A DNA stretch of 64,000 nucleotides. It comes from Eucommia ulmoides. Taxonomy: Eukaryota > Streptophyta > Magnoliopsida > Garryales > Eucommiaceae. This document shows, piece after piece, positions 1 to 12,421 of this stretch. Where the stretch lies: positions 25,195,566 to 25,259,565 of the forward strand of contig CM028325.1 of assembly GCA_016647705.1 (NCBI GenBank). The letters are read 5' to 3'. The notes under the pieces were generated by a model, which ran no database searches, had not been told where the DNA came from, and was given only the letters and a program-made list of their open reading frames with translations. The position numbers were made by a program, and so were the translations under genes. Numbering within the stretch: the stretch's first letter is position 1; every line of letters starts with the position of its first letter.

Positions 1-41
1 CAAAACTACTAAAAATATATCAAACAAAAATCAAAACCAAA

Positions 42-975
42 ACCGTCGGTTCGGTTTTAAAATCAAATCATTTAAATTTACACAAAACCAAAACTAAGAC
101 TGCGAACCGCGAAATCATTTAAGATTTTTCAATTTTATAAAAAAAAAAAAAAAAAAAAAACAAACCAAAACAGCATATCGTTGTTTTTTATATATAAACA
201 AAAATATAACTGAAGTATCAAACATAAAATATTAATTGATTTTATTATATCTATTAGGGCACTATTAATTGACCTTTAATTTTAATTTTAATCTTTTTTT
301 TAAAAAAAATTATTTTATTATATCTATTAGGGCACAATTAATTGATCTATAATTAAATTATTCAATTACAAATAAGACACAAAATTGTGCCCTAATATAA
401 TTTTTATTTTTAGGACACTATTTGTTTTCTCTTTATATTATATATAGAATATTAATTTTTTTTTCACTAATTTAATTTTATTGGGACATTACTTTTTACC
501 CTTTAAATATTTGATTATATATTAGTTGTTAATAAAATAATAAGAAAATCAATATTAAAAATATCAAATTTACTTTTATGTGACACTTTCAATTTTGTGC
601 CTTGAAAAACACCTTTATAGGACACATTACATGTAGTGTCCTAATAAAAGTGCCCTAAGAGATAGTTTTTATTGTAGTGAGAGGGGCTAAAAGTGTAAAT
701 AAATAAACATATACATATATATTAAGGTTAAAATGTAAATATATTTAAAAAATAAGAGTATATATGTATTAAAATATTTTTAAAATATCGGTTTCACGAT
801 TTCGCAATTTGGTTTGTGGTTTGGTTTCACAGTTTCTATCTCAAAACTAAAACTAAAACCAATACCGCTTCGGTTGCTAATTTCAAACCCAAAACCGCAT
901 CCAAACCATTTAGTCGATTTTAAAATCGGATCATTCGGTGCGGTTTCTCTCAATTACCCATTGGTTCGGTTTTTT
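42..975. repeat. AACCG-rich inverted repeat pair flanking a transposon end
   Basis: An A-rich stretch with AACCG/AAACCG words at about 42-135 reappears as reverse complement (GGTTTGG, CGGTTCGG words) at about 785-975. The two blocks flank the CACTA-type end described separately. They look like the arms of a degenerate non-autonomous DNA transposon, but no target duplication could be defined and the left arm may extend beyond the window. The 100-codon open frame at 814-1,116 lies in this repeat and shows no protein motif. Confidence 0.3.
245..679 (-). mobile_element. CACTA (En/Spm)-like transposon end with subterminal repeats
   Basis: Read on the minus strand from position 679, the sequence begins CACTACAATAAAAAC, the classic CACTA terminus. 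Just inside are repeated subterminal words in both orientations: TTAGGGCAC, TAGGACAC, GTGTCCTA and GTGCCCTAA at about 255, 330, 385, 410, 620, 637 and 650. Such short subterminal repeats are the transposase-binding pattern known for En/Spm elements. The opposite CACTA end is not visible to the left, so the element is truncated or a deleted derivative. No transposase is present. Confidence 0.55.
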
Positions 976-1120
976 GTGGCATCCTTAAACTTTACTCGCA
1001 CCTCAATAATTATACTTTTGAGTGATTTTAAGAGCGCATTTTCTCATATCGACCTAATGCATTCAAGACTTTACCCTCGACTAACTCTCGGTACCACTTC
1101 TTATCAACCACACTAAATCT

Positions 1121-1969
1121 TTTCGGTAAAGTCTTTATCAAGATATAAGTATAACTCATATTTTGAGTGGTTAAAATTTATACATTTATAGAACATAGAG
1201 AAGGGTATGTACAAGCACATATACTCATCATAGAAAAATATATTGGTACATTTGTTGCACAATCTCACAGGCTAAATAAAATATGTGAATTGTCACACTT
1301 CAAAAAACACTTTTAACCGCAATTCTTGCTGTAATATTGGACCAAATGGCCCATAATTTACCATTTTCGATTTTCTTAAATTTTGTCTCTAAATATAACA
1401 ACTATTAGACAACCGAATGAGTTGATTAATTAAATATCATTGAATAAGCAATTTAATTGAAAATTTAAAAGATTTGAACTGCATATTTTTGAGGTACATA
1501 AAAAATTGATCAAAACCATGTACGATTTATATATTTTTACATTTTACAAATTTGTAGGTGTGTTAAATTCAACACCGTGTTCCGTGATACGGAAACAATA
1601 CGCGTAGCGACTAGCATGTGATCTTATCCGATTTTGAATGATCCATTATATTATATAAGTGTGAAACTAATGGTTTTTATTTGTAATCTATTCATGTACA
1701 ACTAAATTCAAAGCTAAAAAATTATATATTTGAAGCATTTGCAGGTATGTTGATTTCAACAAGGCAGTATATGATATGTTGTGTATGTGCGTATCACTGG
1801 ATCGGTCCCTATTTTTGAACTGCTTCTTTTTGAACTTCCCTCTGTCAATTCGTATTGGTTGATTTCACAGGTATTAATGGAAATACTAAGAATAGTATTC
1901 ATATTAGGTAACCCTTCAAACATGTGTTCCATTCTCAAAAATTGAATCAAACACTCTCAAGAACACGAA
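1121..1969. other. Gene-free AT-rich stretch
   Basis: No coding signal is visible. Two related short blocks, at about 1,548-1,590 and 1,736-1,775, both read roughly TTTG(T/C)AGGTRTGTT followed by TTCAACA, suggesting an old direct duplication. Otherwise nothing recognisable. Confidence 0.5.
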
Positions 1970-2770
1970 AACTCTCGTTTGATCCTGAAACTCATATCCA
2001 TACCTCCCACCAAATCCCTCTCTAGGACTCGAATTTTGGTGTCGAAGATGGATAGTTGGGATGATCATTTGCCGTTGATGGAATTCGTCTACAACAACAG
2101 TTACCATTCGGCAATCAAGATGGCCTCATATGAAGCATTGTATAGTAGGAGATGCAGAACCCCAGTCTGTTGGATTGAGGTGGGTGAACGGAAATTGTTG
2201 ATATCAGACATAGCCTAGATGACAACAGACAAAGTGAAGGTGATTCGAAAAAAAATAAAAATTGCTCAGAGTCAACGAAAGAGTTACGCAGACAAACGCC
2301 AGCGGGAATTGGAGTTCGAAGTGGGGGATCATGTATTTTTGCATATCTCTCCGTGAAAAGGCATAATGAGGTTTGGGAGAAAAGGGAAGTTGAGTCCAAG
2401 GTATATCGGACCTTATGAAATTTTAGATCGGGTTGGCACTACAACGTATAGACTTGCATTATCGCCAAAGTTGTCTCGACTACATGACGTTTTCCATGTA
2501 TCGATGCTTCAGAAATATGTGCCACACCCTTCTCATGTGTTGACTTCGCTACCGATCGAATTGGAAAAAAATTTGATCTACGTTGAGGAGCCAGTCCAAA
2601 TCTTAAGTTATAAAGACCAGGTGTTGTGAGCGAAAACGATTCCATTAGTCAAGGTGTTGTGGTGCAGTCATGCGGTGGAAGAGGCGACGTGAGAGCGAGA
2701 AGACGAGATAATGAACAAATACCCACATTTGTTCGAGTAAGGTAATAAAATTTTGGGACGAAATTTATTT
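1970..2770 (+). pseudogene. Ty3/gypsy (Tekay-like) pol remnant: integrase C-terminus and chromodomain-like tail
   Basis: One reading frame (about 2,036-2,750) encodes the end of a plant chromovirus-type polyprotein. It shows the end of the integrase core (SWDDHLPLMEFVYNNSYH at 2,056-2,109, RRCRTPVCW at 2,149-2,175), the GPY/F region (RYIGPYEILDRVG, 2,399-2,437), the LHDVFHVSMLQKY block (2,480-2,518) and a chromodomain-like tail (EEPVQIL, then VKVLW...VEEAT.ERE). The frame is broken by stops at 2,216, 2,354, 2,627 and 2,690, at places where family members carry Trp, Gln or Arg codons, so it is dead. Everything upstream (gag, protease, reverse transcriptase) is missing, so the element is 5'-truncated. 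It runs directly into a polypurine tract and an LTR. Confidence 0.85.
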
Positions 2771-2784
2771 TAGGAGGGAAGAGT
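2771..2784 (+). other. Polypurine tract of the Tekay-like element
   Basis: TAGGAGGGAAGAGT lies immediately before the TGTAAG start of the LTR. This is the expected place and composition of the plus-strand primer for reverse transcription. Confidence 0.75.
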
Positions 2785-3654
2785 TGTAAGACCCCAATCG
2801 TAGCATATACGTCATTTTAGTTGCATTTTAGAGTAATTGGGAATTCAGAGTGAAATTGGGTCAATTAAAGTTCAAAAATTAAAATTTGGGGGGTTAAATT
2901 GAAAAATTCAAAAAACATTCAAACCAACATTTTTACATTTAATTCTTGAAAAAAAAAAAAAAAACCTCTGGGGTGAAATTACAATTCCAGAAACTTTTAA
3001 AAGTGGTAAGTGACTAAGAAAAAGATGTTAAGAAATTAGGGGGGGGGGGGGGGGAGAATAATTTAATTTTATATATATATATATGCAATTATCCATGTGT
3101 GTGTATGTGATCTCGAGATCAGCTGGAGGAAGAGAGAGAGGAGTAGGCAACGTGGCTATAGGATCACCACAAATTCATGTATATATATGTGTTCATGCAT
3201 GTTATGATCACAAATTGTAAGAGGAAGGAACGATCTAGAAAACCTAGAGAGAGAGAGAGAGAACCGGAGGAAGGAGGTCTCGGAGGTTCGTGATCGCCGG
3301 AGATGGTGGGTTCATCAGCGTGAGGATGTGTTTTGGTGTTGATCGTTGTTTGGTTTGGCGGAATATGGGTGTGTGTCGTCCTTTTGTCTCGTCCAACGGT
3401 AAGGGTGTGTGAAAAGATGTGTCTGCTCTGTTTTTCCTCTGTTTTGGGGTGTATCAAATGTGCGTGGGTGTGAAGGTGTTGATTGTGGTAAGTTGATCAG
3501 GCTTGAGGGGGTAATTGTTGGTAGAACGGGCTACTGTGTGGGTGAGGTTGATCGTTGAAGTGGGGTGTGAAAGAGCTCCTGGAGATAGTGAATAAAAAGA
3601 GAAAGAGAAACGGCTGGTCTGATCACAAGGGGAAGCAGAATGAAGAAAACGACC

Positions 3655-3905
3655 GTTCCCCTAGGCGGTGACAAGCTTCACCTAGGCAGTGGAGCATCAG
3701 TGAGCAAAACAGAAAAGAGGGCAAGTGTTCTCGCCTAGGCGGAGGGGTGCTCGCTTCGGTAGAGAAGGGTCAATGTGCAAAAACAGAGAAAAATAGTGTG
3801 TTTGCCTAGGTAGAGGACCTATGGCCTAGGCGGAGGAACGTCAGTAGGTAAACCAGAGAAGTTAAGAAGTGTGTTCGCAGCGCGGTGGATCTCTCGCCGA
3901 GGCGG
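3655..3905 (+). repeat. CCTAGGCGG motif cluster in the Tekay-like LTR
   Basis: About seven degenerate copies of the palindromic core CGCCTAGGCGG (CCCCTAGGCGGTG, CACCTAGGCAGTG, CGCCTAGGCGGAGG, TGCCTAGGTAGAGG, GGCCTAGGCGGAGG, CGCCGAGGCGGTGG) are spaced 30-60 bases apart. The same motif recurs in an unrelated LTR family at 18,715-18,970, 21,380-21,620 and 21,858-21,990. Confidence 0.75.
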
Positions 3906-6154
3906 TGGGAGCAAGAGCATAAACTAAGAAATTTTAAAGGAAATCGACAACTGTTTCGAAACGGGTAACGTTTCTCGTTAAATTTTATGATTGTTAAATT
4001 AAATTACTAGCCTTAAAATATTGAAATGACGATAATAAACATTGAGACCATTCACATGAATAAAGTTTATATAGTAAACTTCCACGGAGCAAATACTAGT
4101 CAAATAGTAATATTTCATAATAAAATATGGGGAATGGAAAATTACGGAGCGTAGGGTCTGCATTGCATGATTAAATTATTTTTACCTAAAATATTAATTT
4201 AGACCCTATCACTAATAGGTTCGCAAGCACCGGAGTAATGGTAAAATATAGTCGGTAAAAGCTTTTCAGAGCGGATCACCAGGTGAGTGTACTATCTTCT
4301 AGTAAATTTTAAAATCTATTTTCATTTATATTATGAAAAAATTGATTTATTTAAAACTGGACGACTTTGTAACTTATATGGATCAAGCGATTTTGGGTGT
4401 TAGTGAAAGTGTGGATTTCGTTGGTTTTTAAAAGGATGAAAAAATGATATTTGGATTAAATCGGTTTTGGAGATAGAGAGTGTCACAACCCGTCCCGGAC
4501 AGCCATCATCCCGGGGCTGGCGTGATTACAACATGACATCACCAAAATCCCAAATAACCTAATAATAAATGACAATATACACCCACTATATAATACATAC
4601 ATCTATTATGGGGGGCGCACCCGACCCGAAGTTTTTCTAACTAAAAGTATTTATCCATGAACCTTCTTAGGTTCGCCTTTGACAGCTTCTCTCAATCGTC
4701 CACATGACTCCATCACATAGCTCTACCTAGTGCCAGTAGGGGACCGACTCCTAGCTGTTGTACTTGCGAGTGTACTGCCTTCTTAGTAAAATATTTTTTT
4801 TTCTAAAATATTAATATGTTCTAAATATTTTCACAATTTAGTATGGATCAAGCACAGGTATATATGCAATGAAAATAAAGCGATATAGATAAGTTCCAAC
4901 CAAATCCATCTAGTATAAAATCATACCAATCATCATAATAAATAATATCAAATCAACCAATATACGTAAAATACCACATCTCAAGCACCAATCTCAAACA
5001 CACAGCCCCAACACACACACACACTGGCCAGCCCTAGTGATCGTTTTAACCTCACGATCGAGAGTTGCAACGGTACTGTAACATCCGTAGGAATGCCTTC
5101 CTACGAAATATCCACACCCCTTTTTGGGGAGAAATATAATCCACACCCCTTTTGGGGAGAACAACTATATTATCGTCAAAATCATTAGTATGAGAACAAC
5201 TATATTATCGTCAAAATCATTAGTATAGTTAAAAATCCACATCCCTTACGGGAAGAAATACATTTTCACATCACATCGTCGAATCACCACATCTATCTCT
5301 TTTCTTCAAAACCAACTTTCGAATCCAAAATCATATTTCATACGTTCTTTTAAAGAGAACGTCTAATTTTATCAAAATTACTTTTTCACCATTTTATTTA
5401 TAGAAAACTCGGCATTTTTAGAAAAACAAATATTTTCTGTTCCTCTTTAGAAAAACACCGTCTGATTTCACCGAAACCAACAAAAAATTATTTTCAACTT
5501 CTTTCCGAAAACCATCGAAATCTTCCGAAAAATCCAGTTTATCAACTCACTCAAATACTGCTTGATCCATATCATTTATAAATTCATACAGTTTAAATAA
5601 TCACATGTTTCATAATGTATATTCATAGAAAAATAGTTTGGCAAGAAGACAGTACACTCACCTTAATATTCGTTTTGCGAAACTGACACCGACCGCACTC
5701 TATCTGGACGCCAGTGCCTGCGAACCTAATAGTGGCAGAGTCTAAATTAATATCTAAAGCATCCTAATCATGCAATGCAAACCCTATATTCCGAATTGTT
5801 AATAATTTTATGTACCATGTACTTAAAAATTAATTAATTGTCACGAAATTATTATGATTTTTGGATTTGTAACACTAACTAAAATTTAATTTAACGAGAA
5901 TTAATAATCGATTGAAGTTTCACCTGTTTCCGAAACGTTTGGTGACCATGAGATAGGTTTTGGATTTTCCTGGGGTGGTTTCTGCAATTTCCCCTATTTC
6001 TTTCCTTTTTTTTTCTTTCTTCTTTTTCATCCCGGTTGTGCCTTCTGTTTCTGTTTTGCTGCTCAGCCGCCGATGAAGGCCCCCTCACCGCCGATCACCT
6101 GCTCCCACCGCCAGACCAGACAACAGACTCTCACACAACCACCTAACCGAAAGG

Positions 6155-6197
<43 letters not shown>
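6155..6197. repeat. (CA)n microsatellite
   Basis: About 21 perfect CA units within the antisense solo LTR. Confidence 0.95.
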
Positions 6198-6198
<1 letters not shown>

Positions 6199-6611
6199 CC
6201 GACGCCAACACACATACCTACTAATCTCTCTCTCTCTCTACGCTCCATTCCGACGACAACTCCGGCGACACCCCATACCGCCATGCACACACCACACGAT
6301 CGACACACCCACCACGGGAGGAACACACCCACACCGTCAACACTAAAGAACACCCACACGCAGACGCCGACCATCTAGACGCAACAACCCACGAAATCGA
6401 CGACGTCCACCGGCCGATGACACCCTCTCTCTCTGAAATTTAACGACGACACACACTCATACGAAGAACCCGAACACCTACCCACGCTGCGTTTCTATTT
6501 CCTGTTTTGAGTTTTCGTCGCTGGCAAGCTTTCTCTCTCTAACCTACCGCCGGCGACGAACGCCGGCTGTCCGACCTATTCTCTCTGTCTGTTTTTTCCT
6601 TTTTCATGCTT

Positions 6612-6867
6612 CTCGTTTCCTTCCTATATAATTCATGTATCAAGTGGCTGAGGAGTTGCTCTACGAATGCCACGTCTCCCACTTCCCGATTCTTCTCTTC
6701 CTCCGGCGGTTTCGATGGCACACAGTACACACGCATGGCTTCGTTTCCTTCCTATATAATTCATGTATCAAGTGGCTGAGGAGTTTCTCTACGAATGCCA
6801 CGTCTCCCACTTCCCGATTCTTCTCTTCCTCCGGCGGTTTCGATGGCACACAGTACACACGCATGGC
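6612..6867. repeat. 128-bp tandem duplication
   Basis: Two almost identical 128-bp units (first at about 6,612, second at about 6,740), each holding TCAAGTGGCTGAGGAGT and CCGGCGGTTTCGATGGCAC. They differ at very few positions, so the duplication is recent or homogenised. Confidence 0.9.
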
Positions 6868-6878
6868 TTTGTGTGTGT

Positions 6879-6893
6879 ATATATATATATATA

Positions 6894-6936
<43 letters not shown>
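6879..6936. repeat. (TA)n microsatellite
   Basis: Nearly pure TA repeat with one interrupting C, immediately after the 128-bp duplication. Confidence 0.95.
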
Positions 6937-6941
<5 letters not shown>

Positions 6942-8130
6942 TAAAGTTTTTTTCTTAATTACTCTTCCTCCCCCCTAATTCTTAAAATTCTTTTTTTTAG
7001 TCCAATATCAACTTCTTTAAAAGTTCTAAAAAATTAAAATTCCACCCCTTTTAATTTTCAATTTAAAAAGTTAAATACTAATTTTGGATAAAATGTTTTT
7101 TTCCCTAAATTTTCAATTTAACCCCTAAACTTTTTAAATTTGAATTTTTTTTTTCCCATTACTCTAAAACGCAACTAAAATGACGTACGCGCTACGATTG
7201 AGGTCTTACAGAGGGTGATTTTATTTATTTGACTATGCCATAGCTTTGATCATGACAGGAGGGTATGTCCTACGGAATAATTTTATTATGTCCTGTCCGG
7301 AGGGTTAGTCCGGCAGGTGGTTATTGATATTATGTCCTGTCTGGAGGGTTAGTCAGGCAGGTGGTTATTGATATTATGTCATGTCCGGAGGGTTAGTCTG
7401 ACAGGTGGTTATTTAACCCATTTGGGACGCAAATCTTACGGGTGGTACGGTATCGTTGCAACTGCCGATCGTGAGGTTAAAACGATCTTATGACTAGTCG
7501 GAGAGTGGTGTGGTATTTTATCGTATACGGTGAACTGGTTGAATAAATTTATAAATATATGTATACATTATTTTATATTGGTTTGGTGTCTTCATTTATG
7601 TTGATATATCTATTGTTCTGGTTGATTTTTACTGTTTTATTGGGATGTTATAAATATCTGCGTTAGTTCTGTGATGACAGGAAAATGGAGTTTTCCTTGT
7701 GGTATGTGATTTTTATATTATTGTTTGATAAGTGGAATTTATATGTTTTATACTTGATCCATGAAAAATGTTTTTGTTATGAAGACAGTACACCGATAAA
7801 AAATTTGGTTTCAGGTGCTGCATCTAGGAGTCGGTCCCCTACTAGCCCTAGGGAGAGTCCTGCGATGGTGTCACGTGGATATTTTTGGGACGAGTTGTTT
7901 GAGATGAACCCGTAAGGGGTTCTTGTTATTATATTATATTTTGTTTTGTTGTCCTTATATTCGGGGACGGGTGTGTCCCCATATGAGAGACGATATATGA
8001 CCTACATTTTTGTGGTTGTATATTTATGTATACTCTTTGTCGTTTTTCTAGTTGGTTTGACGTTCAAAGGGATGTCATGTCAACGTCACGTCGGGCCTAG
8101 GGTGATGGGCGTTCGGGGTGGGGTATGACA

Positions 8131-10146
8131 AAACTAGTCTTGCCTACGTCCAATCCTTCGAGCTCCTCGGAGATTCGTAATCCACTAAACCCTTGATTCC
8201 TTCCCAGATAGGAACCAAACCCTTATAATCTCGATTATTTTCATAGACTCATAATCAATTTTTACAATTATCCTTTTCACAGGCTCAGGAAGAACTCTAT
8301 CTTTTTACTAGGCTCAAGACTAACCTAATTCTATTATAGGAAGAATCAAAATCTAATCATTTTAACAAGTTAAAGATCAACTTATCACTCTCTCACACTT
8401 TTACACTTATCTATTCTCAGGTTTAGGAAGAATATTTACAATCACTCAATTCTATTACAGGGAGAATCCAAACCTAATTCTTTTCAAAGGAAAAAGAATA
8501 ACCTAATATTTTTGCATAATAAAGATCAAGCCCTAATATTTTTCACAGGAAAAGATCGAAACCTAACTACCATGATTAGACACAGTCTCAAACGTGTCTA
8601 ATCCGCTCAAACTCATAAATACAAAAAAATATAAGTTTCTTCTCACAAGGAACTTCTACCAGCTCAATACAAAATATACTTGATTAATGTCCTGAAATAA
8701 TTATTTACTACGTGATAGATACAATGTGAGGCAATTAAAATCTAATTAATAAATAAAGTGGGTAGCACAAATTTAACACATAATCAAATAATCAAGTAGA
8801 AATCGTTTAAAAAATATTTTTAGACTTTTAAGTTTAAAACGATTTTCTAGCAATCCTAAATTAAGCAATCAATTGAAATATAATTTTAAAGCAAAGAATT
8901 AAGTTCAGATAGATCTCATCGGAAAAATACCAAAGATAATGACAATATCACAATTAGAACCCAAATTTGTTACGCCAAATAACAAACGCTTTAGATCAAG
9001 AACTTATATAGAATTACTCTTTGAAATCTCAGCAAAAATCTCACTTTTATAAAAGCTCAAATTGATATTCTTAATATATTAAAACTTAATCCCACAGGTC
9101 TTATTAAATAGACTTAGAACTAGCTCTCCAATGTCTAATTTTTAAAAAATATGTCATATTATGACATTTTAATGACCCCATATAACATCCCCTATCATTA
9201 TAGTTATGTTCCACTTAAAAATACTTTTTAAAACTCTCATTTAAGGCCATAAAATTATTCTCAAATTAAAACATAGAAATAGGAAGTATTAAACTATTTA
9301 AATTAGGAGAATCTTAAAATATATGGACCATATCAATGGGGATCAGATAATAGGTTGTACATATTTGAGTTACATTCAAATCCCCTAAAAACATCTCTTG
9401 GAATCATAAAAAATGGATAGTTTGACCAAAACAACAAAATAGTTGTTGATTTCACTATAGCAGTCGGTTGACTGACCAAACCAGTCGGTTGATCGACTGG
9501 ATCAATGGGTTTCCCCTTTTTTCACCCACTTAATGCACTGAACCATTCGGTTGATCGACCCTAATCAGTCGGTTGATCGAATTGATTAGAGTGCCCACTT
9601 CTTCATCCATTTTAGCCACTGTTTCAGACGGTTGATCGATTGCTTTTCTCATTTGACAAATTAGATCAATAAAACTCCATTTTAACTCTCAAAACTCACT
9701 GTTTCATTAAGTCGACCAACTCATTTTTCCGGTTGACCGAATTGACCCCAAAACACAATATTTTATACTTTAAAACACATTTTTCTTTTAGGTCAGTTAT
9801 CAAAATCATTTCACATAATGAGCACATAAAATATTTCATTTTAGGATCTTAAATTTATTACTTTTTATCATGATACACATAAAAAAAAAAATTTATTTTA
9901 AGTGTCGTGCGTGATCCTATTTCGGGTTGTATTAAGAGTATGAAAGTAAAGAGTTGTTTTCACCTAATTTTGTTCAGTGTCTTCAAAACTCTTTCACATA
10001 TTCGTCATGTCCATCTTGCACTATTTATGTTTTTTTCATCGATTATTCTTCTTAATCAATTGTATGGAATTATGAATCCGAAACACTCGATAAAACCATT
10101 AGTTTCACGAAAAATATCAATACTTAATTACTCATCAAAATCTTGA
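8131..10146 (+). repeat. R2 repeat, copy 1 (unclassified family)
   Basis: This block is collinear with the second copy (13,170-15,992 plus 30,889-31,005). Shared landmarks in order: AAACTA(G/T)TCTTG at the left; CACAGGCTCAG / CGCAGGCTCAG; the phrase 'CTAATCCGC'; an array of GTCGGTTGATCGAC-type words; GTGATCCTA near the right; and the right terminus CATCAAAATCTTGA at 10,146. The left part is missing because the Tekay-like LTR ends at 8,130. No coding capacity, poly-A tail, LTR or clear TIR was seen. Confidence 0.65.
9455..9740. repeat. GTCGGTTGATCGAC palindromic motif array (R2 copy 1)
   Basis: At least six degenerate copies of a GTCGGTTGA(T/C)CGAC-like palindrome occur at about 9,463, 9,481, 9,548, 9,569, 9,629 and 9,710-9,740. 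The same array is in R2 copy 2 at about 15,445-15,650. Confidence 0.7.
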
Positions 10147-12421
10147 ATTCACTAGCATCTCTTTCTTTTACCCATTCAAGTGCTTCCAACCGGCGTTTGG
10201 TTCTGGCCTGTACGTTTTTGCAAAAAAAAAATTGGCATTGATAGCTAGATGTCCATGCGCAAGACATGGGCGCAAAATGTGCACCCCCTGCAGGGAAAAA
10301 AAGGCAAAAAAATTGGTAGTGGGTTGCCTTCTTAGGGTTTTGATTTTAGTGTTTTAAGGGATTTTCTAGGGTTTTTAGCCCCCCCTCCCGTTCTGTTGTT
10401 TTAGAGGAGCCAAATTATGAAGAGAGAATCCATTTGTGAGAGTCAAAATATGGAGACAAAACCTATTTGTGGGAGAGCCAATTGGTTGAGATTGAAACCA
10501 CATTTATGAGGGTTAAATTCTAGAAAGAAAACTCATCTAAGATTTAGAAAAATTGTGGATTTTCTCTCTCTCTCTCTCCCTTTTTTTTTTAAAAAAAAAA
10601 AACACTTTTATATTTTTTTATTTTCGAAATCGTTGATTTATTGTTTCTCCATATACAATCTCTCTCCATCTCGCTACGATCTTTTTTGGGCCTCTTCATT
10701 TTTGCATTTAAATCTAAAATTTGTAAATCTCAAATTTTGTATATTATTTATGTTTAATTGTTTTAATGTTGTTTTACTCAAAGGACTCAAATCAATTGTG
10801 ATCAAATGGCAATATTATTTCTCTTGATTTTTTTTTCCTTTGAGCAATAATATAACGGTTTAAAAAGAATTCTTAATTCCACAATCTAAAAAAATCGTTT
10901 GTGTTTTCTCTATAATTCAATCCATTGGAATACTGGAGAAGATGTGAAAAGAAATTATTTTCTCTGTATTTCAAATCAATGAGATAATTGAGGAAAAATA
11001 AAATAGATTTCTCTATATTTCAATTCAATAAGATAATGGAGGATTCTTTAAAAATATATTGTTATTTTTGTTCCAAATTTTGTTAAATAAAAATCTCAAA
11101 AAATGTTTTGATAAAAATAATAATTTAGTTTAAATTATTTTGAACAAATTTGTAAATTAGTAAGCTAAGGGAGAGATCTTCATTCTACTTTTTTTTTTTT
11201 TTACCAAATGGAGTGAAATTTTGACATGGTATATTTAGAAGATCACTTCCTAAAATGCGTTTTTCGTCAAATTTGGCCAAAAAATGTGTTCTTATATATT
11301 GCAATCAAATAAAATAAAAGAAAAACGTAAATAAAATTAATAATATTTTTCTTCATATTTCAACCACTGAGATAATGGAGAAAAATAAATAAATAAGAAG
11401 GTAAAAAATATTTTTTTGCCTATTTCGATTGGATGAGAGATATTAGGAGAATATAAATAAATGTCCCCTGAGAATTAATTTTGTCATTTATATATATATG
11501 GACAAGTGATCGTGTTGGATGGCATTTTAACCCAAAAAAAAAGTTGCACAAAATTATTTTATTTTTCAAAATTAACTTAGATTAATTATACTCAAATGGA
11601 TATTAGATAATAAATTTTAATTAGATGACTTGGACTGCCTAATACCTTTCCTGAGTATAACCAAAACCCAGAATCATTTTGAACTCTTGGTTTTGACTAG
11701 TTTATGTAGGAATCATTTTTTAATTCGAGCCACTTAAAAAAAATAAATATATTTTCAATAAAACTAGCTCACTTAACATACCTATTTAAATTCAATGTTG
11801 GGGCAATGACTTCGTTTTTTTGTTTGTTTAATAAAAATATACCCAAAATCTCTTTTAAGAAAATGGATGCATTTAAGCATATTCCTAGAATTTATAGTCT
11901 CTTCAAAAACAAAGAAAATATTATTTTGAATTTTTGGCAGCACGTCACTACCTATTTAAATTAATGAATATTCTTCTCCTTTCTATTTTCTGTTGCATTG
12001 CTAAAATTAAAACACTAGAAAATTTTAAAAGTTTTATTGGCATTGCTAAAATGTTCACTAATATTTCTATTTAATTCTTTTAAATATTTTTCCTTATTGA
12101 AATAGCGAAATTGTATAATTGGAGTGCAAGTAAAGAAATTGGAAGTGTCAATAACATATTCTAACGGTGCGTTTGGTTGGGTGGAAAAAAGATGGACAAG
12201 ATAATGAAAAGAAAATTTGGATGGAAAGTGAAAAAAAAAAAACTTGTTTGGTATGTTTGGAAAATCAGAGGATTTTTTTCACACAAATTTGGGAGGAAAA
12301 TGAAAAAAAAAAAAAAAACAAAAAAAAAAAGTGAGAAAAAATGAGTAAATTACAATTATACCCTTGATTATAAATTTTTTTAATTGATTTTTATAATATA
12401 TGTGAGTAAAATAGTAAATTA
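10147..12421. other. Gene-free AT-rich stretch
   Basis: Nothing protein-like is visible. The frame at 10,555-10,827 is driven by a CT-rich and poly-A tract. Near 12,105-12,170 a short block (AATTGGAGTGCAAGTAAAG...) recurs at 35,330-35,395, followed here by GGTGCGTTTGGTTGGGTGG, a typical MITE-like terminus. Confidence 0.5.

Larger units (their letters stand above)
4481..7210 (-). mobile_element. Solo LTR (Tekay-like family), antisense, inside a sister LTR
   Basis: On the minus strand it begins TGTAAGACCTC at 7,210 and ends GGGTTGTGACA at 4,481, i.e. TG...CA. The flanks GAGAG (4,476-4,480) and GAGGG (7,211-7,215) form a 5-bp target duplication with one mismatch. No internal polyprotein is present, so it is a solo LTR left by LTR-LTR recombination. 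Inside are (CA)n, (TA)n and a 128-bp tandem duplication, which produce several spurious open frames such as a His-Thr repeat at 6,073-6,378. Confidence 0.8.
2785..8130 (+). mobile_element. 3' LTR of Tekay-like element, split by an antisense solo LTR
   Basis: The LTR starts TGTAAGACCCC at 2,785 after the polypurine tract and ends GGGTATGACA at 8,130. It is interrupted at 4,481-7,210 by a second LTR of the same family in reverse. Removing the insert and one 5-bp duplication leaves about 2.6 kb, close to the 2,730 bp of the inserted copy. Homology was seen by matching blocks to the reverse copy: the first 60 bases against the complement of 7,150-7,210; GGTGAGTGTACT (4,283) against 5,654-5,665; the GTGAGGTTAAAACGAT block (7,468-7,483) against the 5,045-5,060 region. 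It contains CCTAGGCGG-type repeats (3,655-3,905), a run of 16 G (3,039-3,054) and three 58-bp degenerate repeats (7,260-7,410). Confidence 0.8.

Noticed and set aside
6073-6378. 101-codon frame rich in His-Thr and an overlapping minus-strand Val-Cys frame
   Set aside because: Both are translations of a (CA)n microsatellite inside a solo LTR, with no start context or homologous domain.
9455-9740. CRISPR-like array
   Set aside because: The repeated GTCGGTTGATCGAC words are degenerate, irregularly spaced and in plant nuclear repeat DNA; no cas genes.
10555-10827. 90-codon frame starting MDFLSLSLPFF
   Set aside because: Generated by CT-rich and poly-A tracts; no homology-like features and no splice context.
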